Under the pieces are notes generated by a model. The model ran no database searches. It was not told the DNA's origin and saw only the letters and a list, made by a program, of their open reading frames with translations. From Janthinobacterium sp. GW456P (GTDB taxonomy: Bacteria; Pseudomonadota; Gammaproteobacteria; Burkholderiales; Burkholderiaceae_D), in assembly GCF_002127655.1 (NCBI RefSeq), contig NZ_NEHB01000016.1, positions 73,504 through 121,809 on the forward strand: a stretch of 48,306 nt of DNA. The letters are read 5' to 3'. Shown one piece after another: positions 43,291 through 48,306 of the stretch. Made by a program: the position numbers and the translations under genes. Within the stretch, counting starts at the first letter, position 1; the number at the start of each line of letters is the position of its first letter.

Positions 43291-44865
43291 CTACAGTTGC
43301 GACTCGATCGGTAGCCAGCGCATCACGGACACCAGCAGGCGGCGCCAGAAGCCTGACTCCGGATCCTGCGTCCACACTTTGGCGGGCTGCTCGGTGGCGT
43401 CGGACCAGCGCAGGGCGCCGTTGTCGAGGAATAAGCGGTAGCTGGTATCGTTGGCCGTCGAGTGCAGGAACAGCGTGCGCATGTCGGCCGCCAGCGCGGC
43501 ATCGTCGAACAGCACGCCCATTTCCGTATTCAGCTGGGCCGAGCGGGGATCGAGGTTAAAGGAACCGACGAAGCCCCGCTGGCCGTCGACCACCACGGCC
43601 TTGGTATGCAGGCTGGCGCGGCTCGAACCCATCAGGCTGATGCGCTTGCGGTGCTGGGTCTTCAATTCAAACAGGGCGACACCGCCGCCCAGCAGCGCTT
43701 CGCGGTAGCGCGCATAGCCCGCATGCACGAGGGCCACGTCGGTGGCGGCCAGCGAGTTGGTCAGCACGCTGACCTGGACACCGGCCGCGACCTTGTCGGC
43801 CAGCATCGTGCTCAGCGCCGCGCCGGGAACAAAATAGGGCGAGGTCAGCAGCGCTTCCTTGCGCGTGTCCGTCAGCAGCGGCAGCAGGCTGTGCATGAGC
43901 CAGTGCTCGCTGCGCTGCAAACTGGCCACGGGAGCGGCTTTTTCCGGCGGGTCCGACAGCACCTGCACTTGCCCGCTCCAGTGCAGGCGCAGCCGGCCAT
44001 CGAGGTGGGCCTGCAACTGGCCCGCATCGGTCAGTTGCTGGAGGTAGGGCGAAGCACCCACTTCGCCCGTGAGCGCATCAAGGCGCGCACGCACGGCCTG
44101 CAGCTCCGGCGCACCCGCGTCCTTGCCGGCGTGCAAGGCGCGGATGGGGATGACGGCGCGGCTGTTCCAGAAGCGGTCAAAGATGTCGCTCGTTTGCCGC
44201 ACGGCGGGACCCACCAGCAGCAGGTCGGCATCCTGGAAATTGACTTGTTCGGCGGCGTCGAAGTACTCATCGCCGATATTGCGCCCGCCGACGAGGGCCA
44301 CCCTGCCGTCGACGATCCAGGCCTTGTTGTGCATGCGCCGGTTCAGGCTGACGGCGCGCAAGGCCATTTCCACGGCGCGCATCCAGATGCCGTCGCGGTT
44401 GCGGCCCGGATTGAAGATACGCACGTCGATCAGCGGATGGCTGTCGAGCGCGAGGATGGCGGCGTCCTGGCCCCGTGCGTTGATATCGTCGAGCAGCACG
44501 CGCACGCGCACGCCGCGGTCTGCCGCGCGCAGCAGTTCGCGCACCAGCAGGCGTCCCGTGACGTCGTTATGCCAGATGTAGTATTGGAGGTCGAGGCTGC
44601 GGCCCGCTTCGCGCGCGCTCAGGGCGCGCAGGGCGAACGCTTCCAGATTGTCGTCGATCAGGGCCGTGCCGCTATGGCCGGGGTGCTGCGCCAGCTGGGG
44701 CGCCAGCACGCGGTCGAGCAGGGTGGCATCCGTCGCCAGGGGCAAGGCCGTGCCAGGCGCACCCAGCGAGCGTTCGGCGAAGCGCCCGTAGCTGTACAGG
44801 GCAGCGATGCTGAGCACGGCAAACAAGGTGGCCAGCAGCAGCAATTTGACGAGCATGCGGCGCAC
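43291..44865 (-). CDS. Phospholipase D-family protein (cardiolipin synthase-like)
   Basis: The 524-residue protein has an N-terminal membrane helix (LVKLLLLATLFAVLSIAALY) and two HKD motifs: HNKAWIVDGRVALVGGRN near residue 180 and LHTKAVVVDGQRGFVGSFN near residue 418. Each has the H-x-K-x4-D needed for catalysis. Members transfer phosphatidyl groups, as in ClsC-type cardiolipin synthases, or hydrolyse phospholipids. Substrate not determined. ATG 44865 or 44856 could be the start. Divergent from the M28 peptidase gene. Confidence 0.85.
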   Translation of the reverse strand: MRRMLVKLLLLATLFAVLSIAALYSYGRFAERSLGAPGTALPLATDATLLDRVLAPQLAQHPGHSGTALIDDNLEAFALRALSAREAGRSLDLQYYIWHNDVTGRLLVRELLRAADRGVRVRVLLDDINARGQDAAILALDSHPLIDVRIFNPGRNRDGIWMRAVEMALRAVSLNRRMHNKAWIVDGRVALVGGRNIGDEYFDAAEQVNFQDADLLLVGPAVRQTSDIFDRFWNSRAVIPIRALHAGKDAGAPELQAVRARLDALTGEVGASPYLQQLTDAGQLQAHLDGRLRLHWSGQVQVLSDPPEKAAPVASLQRSEHWLMHSLLPLLTDTRKEALLTSPYFVPGAALSTMLADKVAAGVQVSVLTNSLAATDVALVHAGYARYREALLGGGVALFELKTQHRKRISLMGSSRASLHTKAVVVDGQRGFVGSFNLDPRSAQLNTEMGVLFDDAALAADMRTLFLHSTANDTSYRLFLDNGALRWSDATEQPAKVWTQDPESGFWRRLLVSVMRWLPIESQL

Positions 44866-45055
44866 CGTCAGCGGACCGCGCGCAGGCTGTGGCGTGCGGG
44901 ATGGAGGGCGGTCTGGCGCATGCGTGCCTTTCGTGAGCGGGGGAGTGGCCGATTGTAGCAGTTTCTACAATGCACGATTTCTGACCTGGAACATCCTTGC
45001 CTGCCGTCAAAAATGCGAGAATGGCCTGCTCAATCAATCATCGGGAGACGCACGC

Positions 45056-46411
45056 ATGGTAGCGATTTTGACGGCAATGACGGCAGCCATGCTGTCGGCG
45101 AGTGTGGCGGCGGCGCCGGGCGCCGACCCGGCGCAGCAGCAGATACGGCAAGTGGTGGCCGACATCTCGCCGCAGCGCATCGAGGCGCATGTGCGCAAGC
45201 TGGTCGGTTTCGAGACGCGCCACACCATGTCCGATACCGTGTCCGACACGCGCGGCATCGGCGCGGCCCGGCGCTGGATCAAGGCGGAACTGGAGCGCTG
45301 CGGCGCACAGGCGGGCGGACGGCTGCAGGTGGCGTTCGACAGCCACGTCGCGCCCGTGTCGAAGCGCATTGCGCGGCCGACGGAAATCGTCAACGTGGTG
45401 GCGACCCTGCCTGGCAGCCAGCCGCAGTCGGCCGAACGCATCTATGTCGTCAGCGGCCACTATGATACGCGCGCCACCGACGTGATGGATGCGCAGGGCA
45501 ACGCGCCCGGCGCCAACGATGACGCCTCCGGCACGGCGGCCGTGATCGAAATGGCCTGCGCGATGGCGCGCTACCAGTTCGACGCCACGCTCGTCTTCAT
45601 GGCCGTGGCGGCCGAGGAACAGGGCTTGCTGGGTTCCGGCCACTGGGCGCAGCAGGCGAAGTTGAATAAACTCAACATCGCCGGCATGCTCAATAACGAC
45701 ATCATCGGCAGTTCGCGCGCCGACGACGGCACCGTCGATGGCGGCCAGGTGCGCCTGTTTGCCGAGGGCATCCCGGCCGTCAAGGAGATGAGCGACGGCG
45801 TGCGTGCCCTGGTGGCGACGGGCGGCGAAAACGATTCCCTCTCGCGCCAGCTGGCGCGCCATGTGAAACAGGTGGGCGAGCGCTATGTGCCCGGCTTTAC
45901 GGTCAACGTCATCCAGCGCGCCGACCGCTACCTGCGCGGCGGCGACCATATGCCCTTCCTCGCGCAAGGCTATGCGGCGCTGCGTTTCACGGAACCGCAC
46001 GAGGATTTTGCCCATCAGCATCAGGATGTGCGCGTGGAAAATGGCCTGCAGTATGGCGACCTGCCGCAATTCGTCGATTATGACTATGTGGCGAAAGTGG
46101 CGCGCGTGAATGCGGCGGCGCTCGCGTCGCTGGCCCTGGCGCCGGCCGCGCCCGCCGGTGTGCAGGTACGCACGGCCCAGCTGGAAAACGCCACCACGCT
46201 GCTATGGCAGCCGAATGCGGAGCCGGACCTGGCCGGCTACCGCATCGTCTGGCGCGCCACCACGGCGGACCAGTGGCAGGGTGCGCAGGACGTGGGCAAT
46301 GTCACCGAGGCCAAGGTCAAGCTGTCGAAGGACAACTATTTCTTTGGCGTCCAGGCCATCGACAAGGATGGCAATGTCAGCGTGGCAACGTACCCGATGC
46401 CGCTGCGCTGA
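45056..46411 (+). CDS. Secreted M28 family zinc peptidase
   Basis: The 451-residue protein has a signal peptide (ILTAMTAAMLSASVAAAP) and an M28 peptidase domain. Zinc ligands and catalytic residues fit SGHYDTRATD near residue 136, PGANDDASG near residue 153, VAAEEQGLLGSGHW near residue 183 and the aspartate in LNNDIIGSS. The last ~90 residues form a fibronectin type III-like domain. It probably releases amino acids from peptides outside the cell. ATG 45056 has GGGAGA upstream. It ends one base before the flavoprotein gene stop on the other strand. Confidence 0.88.
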   Translation: MVAILTAMTAAMLSASVAAAPGADPAQQQIRQVVADISPQRIEAHVRKLVGFETRHTMSDTVSDTRGIGAARRWIKAELERCGAQAGGRLQVAFDSHVAPVSKRIARPTEIVNVVATLPGSQPQSAERIYVVSGHYDTRATDVMDAQGNAPGANDDASGTAAVIEMACAMARYQFDATLVFMAVAAEEQGLLGSGHWAQQAKLNKLNIAGMLNNDIIGSSRADDGTVDGGQVRLFAEGIPAVKEMSDGVRALVATGGENDSLSRQLARHVKQVGERYVPGFTVNVIQRADRYLRGGDHMPFLAQGYAALRFTEPHEDFAHQHQDVRVENGLQYGDLPQFVDYDYVAKVARVNAAALASLALAPAAPAGVQVRTAQLENATTLLWQPNAEPDLAGYRIVWRATTADQWQGAQDVGNVTEAKVKLSKDNYFFGVQAIDKDGNVSVATYPMPLR

Positions 46412-48166
46412 TCAGGAACCGACGGGCAGGCGCGCAAGAAAGCCGTGAATCTGGGAAACGACCGCCGCGCCTTCGCCGACGGCGGCGGCCACGCGCTTGG
46501 TCGAGCCGGCCCGCACGTCGCCGATGGCGAACACGCCGGGCACGCTCGTTTCCAGGGCGGCCCGGTCCGGCAAGTCGGGGGGATACACTCCGTGGCCATG
46601 GGCGCGGCATTCGGCGCGCGTGACGTCGAAGCCCGTGCGGATGAAACCCTGTTCGTCGACGGCCACGGCGCAGTCGTGCAGCCAGTCCGTGTTCGGATCG
46701 GCGCCGACAAACAGGAAGACGCGGCGCACGGCGCAATCGCACTCTTCGCCCGTTTGATTGTTGCGCCAGCGGGCACCCGTCAAGCCCTCGTCGTCGCCTT
46801 CGAGGGCGATGATTTCCGTGTGCGTGTGCAAGGTGATGTTGGGCGTGGCGGCGATGCGCTCGATCAAATAGCTCGACATGCTGGCCGCCAGTCCCTCGCC
46901 GCGGATCACCATGTGGACCTTGGCGGCGTGGCCGGATAGAAACACGGCCGCCTGGCCGGCCGAATTGCCGCCACCGACCAGGATGATCTCTTCCTGCCGG
47001 CACAGCTTGGCTTCGATGGGCGAGGCCCAGTAATACACGCCCCGTCCCTCATAAGTTTTCAGGTTGGCCAGCGAGGGGCGGCGGTAGCGCGCGCCGCACG
47101 ACAGCACCACCGTGCGGGCGCGCACCTGCGTGCCGTCGCACAGATTGACGCGCAGGGGCCAGCTGTCGCACAGCAGGTTGGCGGCGCTGGCCGGGGTGGC
47201 GATCTCGACGCCGAACTTTTGCGCCTGCACGTAGGCGCGCCCCGCCAGCGCGCGGCCCGAGATACCGGTGGGAAAGCCCAGGTAATTTTCGATGCGCGCG
47301 CTGGCGCCGGCCTGGCCGCCGTACGCGCGCTGCTCGAGCGCCAGCACCGACAAGCCTTCCGAGGCAGCATACACGGCCGTGGCCAGGCCGGCGGGACCGG
47401 CGCCTACCACCAGCACGTCGAAAATCTTGTCGCCGGACAAATCGGGCAGCATGCCCAGGCAGCGTCCCAGTTCCGCATTGCCGGGATTCTTCATGATCTT
47501 GCCGTCGGGACAGATCACCAGCGGCCATTCCTGCGGCGTGGGCTGGTAGCGCCCGGCCAGCGCGGCGGCGGACGTATCGGTGGCCGGATCGAGCACCGTG
47601 TGCGGATGGCCATTGCTCGATAAAAAGCTTTGCAAGTGAAACAGATTGCCATTGCCGCGCGGTCCCACCAGCACGGGGCCGCCCGAATTCGATTCGATCA
47701 GCGCCACGCGGCGCAGGATCAGCGCGCGCACGATGCGTTCGCCCATTTCCGCCTCGGCCACGATCAGCGCGCGCAAGGATTCCGAACTGATGTCGAGCAA
47801 TTCCACGGCGCCCACGGCGCTGCCGTTGACGAGGGTGGGGCGGCCCGACAGTTGCGCCACCTCGGCAATGAAGTGGCCGACGCCCACTTCGCGCAGCACG
47901 GACGCCTGCCCCAGCACTTCGTGGCGCGTGATGCTGACCCGCCCGGACAGTATCACCAGCATGCCGAAGCTGCTGCTGCCCGCCTCGAACAGCGTCTCGC
48001 CATCGTTAAAATGGCGCCGCGTGCCATAGCGCTGCAAGCGCTGCAGTTCGAGTGCATTGAAGACGGGTGAGATCTGGTGGCTGCGGCCCTGCAAGTCGAG
48101 TGTGGCGAACTGGACGGGATCGTCCTGCGATGTTTCGGGAATGAATTCGGGAGTGCTGCTGGCCAT
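46412..48166 (-). CDS. Cyclic nucleotide-binding domain fused to thioredoxin reductase-like flavoprotein
   Basis: The 584-residue protein has three parts. Residues ~30-150 are a CRP-type cyclic nucleotide-binding fold (FNDGETLFEAGSSSFGMLVI, then GVGHFIAEVAQLSGRP). Residues ~165-260 look like a glutaredoxin/thioredoxin fold without an active-site CxxC (GPVLVGPRG, then WPLVICPDGKIMKNPGNAEL). Residues ~275-584 are a thioredoxin reductase-type FAD/NAD(P) unit: FDVLVVGAGPAGLATAVYAA, GGQAGASARIENYLGFP, ILVGGGNSAGQAAVFLS, and VPGVFAIGDVRAGSTKRVA. The catalytic CATC of true reductases is replaced by WASPIEAKLC, leaving no cysteine pair. It may be a redox or nucleotide sensor rather than a disulfide reductase. 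ATG 48166 chosen over an upstream in-frame codon. Confidence 0.9.
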   Translation of the reverse strand: MASSTPEFIPETSQDDPVQFATLDLQGRSHQISPVFNALELQRLQRYGTRRHFNDGETLFEAGSSSFGMLVILSGRVSITRHEVLGQASVLREVGVGHFIAEVAQLSGRPTLVNGSAVGAVELLDISSESLRALIVAEAEMGERIVRALILRRVALIESNSGGPVLVGPRGNGNLFHLQSFLSSNGHPHTVLDPATDTSAAALAGRYQPTPQEWPLVICPDGKIMKNPGNAELGRCLGMLPDLSGDKIFDVLVVGAGPAGLATAVYAASEGLSVLALEQRAYGGQAGASARIENYLGFPTGISGRALAGRAYVQAQKFGVEIATPASAANLLCDSWPLRVNLCDGTQVRARTVVLSCGARYRRPSLANLKTYEGRGVYYWASPIEAKLCRQEEIILVGGGNSAGQAAVFLSGHAAKVHMVIRGEGLAASMSSYLIERIAATPNITLHTHTEIIALEGDDEGLTGARWRNNQTGEECDCAVRRVFLFVGADPNTDWLHDCAVAVDEQGFIRTGFDVTRAECRAHGHGVYPPDLPDRAALETSVPGVFAIGDVRAGSTKRVAAAVGEGAAVVSQIHGFLARLPVGS

Positions 48167-48306
48167 GGCGGGTCCATTCGGAGGCTGAATAAGCAAATAA
48201 CAAAAATAACTAACAGTGACGAGTCTAGCGCATGCGGCGCGCGCCTGCCGCAATACCCCTTGCGCACGCCCGGAAATGCCGGCGCGGCAGGCGCCATGCG
48301 GCCGGT

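Overview
The window is chromosomal DNA of a high-GC betaproteobacterium, most likely Oxalobacteraceae (Janthinobacterium/Duganella/Massilia-like). The evidence is the core gene order gyrA-serC-pheA-hisC-tyrA-aroA-cmk-rpsA-ihfB-lapA-lapB-ugd-rfaE, the protein sequences themselves, and a PEP-CTERM protein. Species is inferred, not proven.

Positions 1 to about 20,900 are a P2-type (Peduoviridae-like) prophage that continues off the left edge. Read right to left, it has portal Q and terminase ATPase P on the plus strand, then O, N, M, L, X, a holin, a GH108-type endolysin, nested Rz/Rz1 spanins, R, S, three accessory (moron) genes, V, W, J, I and tail fibre H on the minus strand. Most neighbouring genes are coupled by ATGA or TGATG overlaps. 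The major capsid gene N is broken by a perfect 119-bp tandem duplication that shifts the frame. Removing one copy restores a 338-residue protein. Downstream of Q come a small zinc-ribbon gene, a terminator and a probable cos site. Beyond cos, where P2 carries old and tin, lies cargo: a small unknown gene plus an SRAP (YedK/HMCES) protein behind a perfect LexA box, then four lower-GC unknown genes in a row on the minus strand (16592-20473). This cargo is the best candidate for an undescribed system. No integrase, repressor or replication gene is visible between the cargo and ssrA.

Positions 20913-21273 are ssrA (tmRNA, minus strand), a common phage integration target. Beyond it is ordinary core genome: gph, ubiG and ompA on the minus strand, then from 24218 a long plus-strand run. 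That run covers DNA gyrase A, a DUF2059 protein, serine/aromatic amino acid synthesis (serC, pheA, hisC, tyrA, aroA), cmk, ribosomal protein S1, IHF beta, the LPS-assembly regulators LapA/LapB, UDP-glucose dehydrogenase and heptose-7-phosphate kinase (envelope sugar supply), and a ComEA-like helix-hairpin-helix protein with a lysine/alanine tail.

From 41436 to the end are individually transcribed genes: a fatty-acid-hydroxylase-family membrane protein, a PEP-CTERM secreted protein, a phospholipase D-family protein, a secreted M28 peptidase, and a fusion of a cyclic-nucleotide-binding domain with a thioredoxin-reductase-like flavoprotein that lacks the usual CxxC. The last 140 bases hold no gene I can support.
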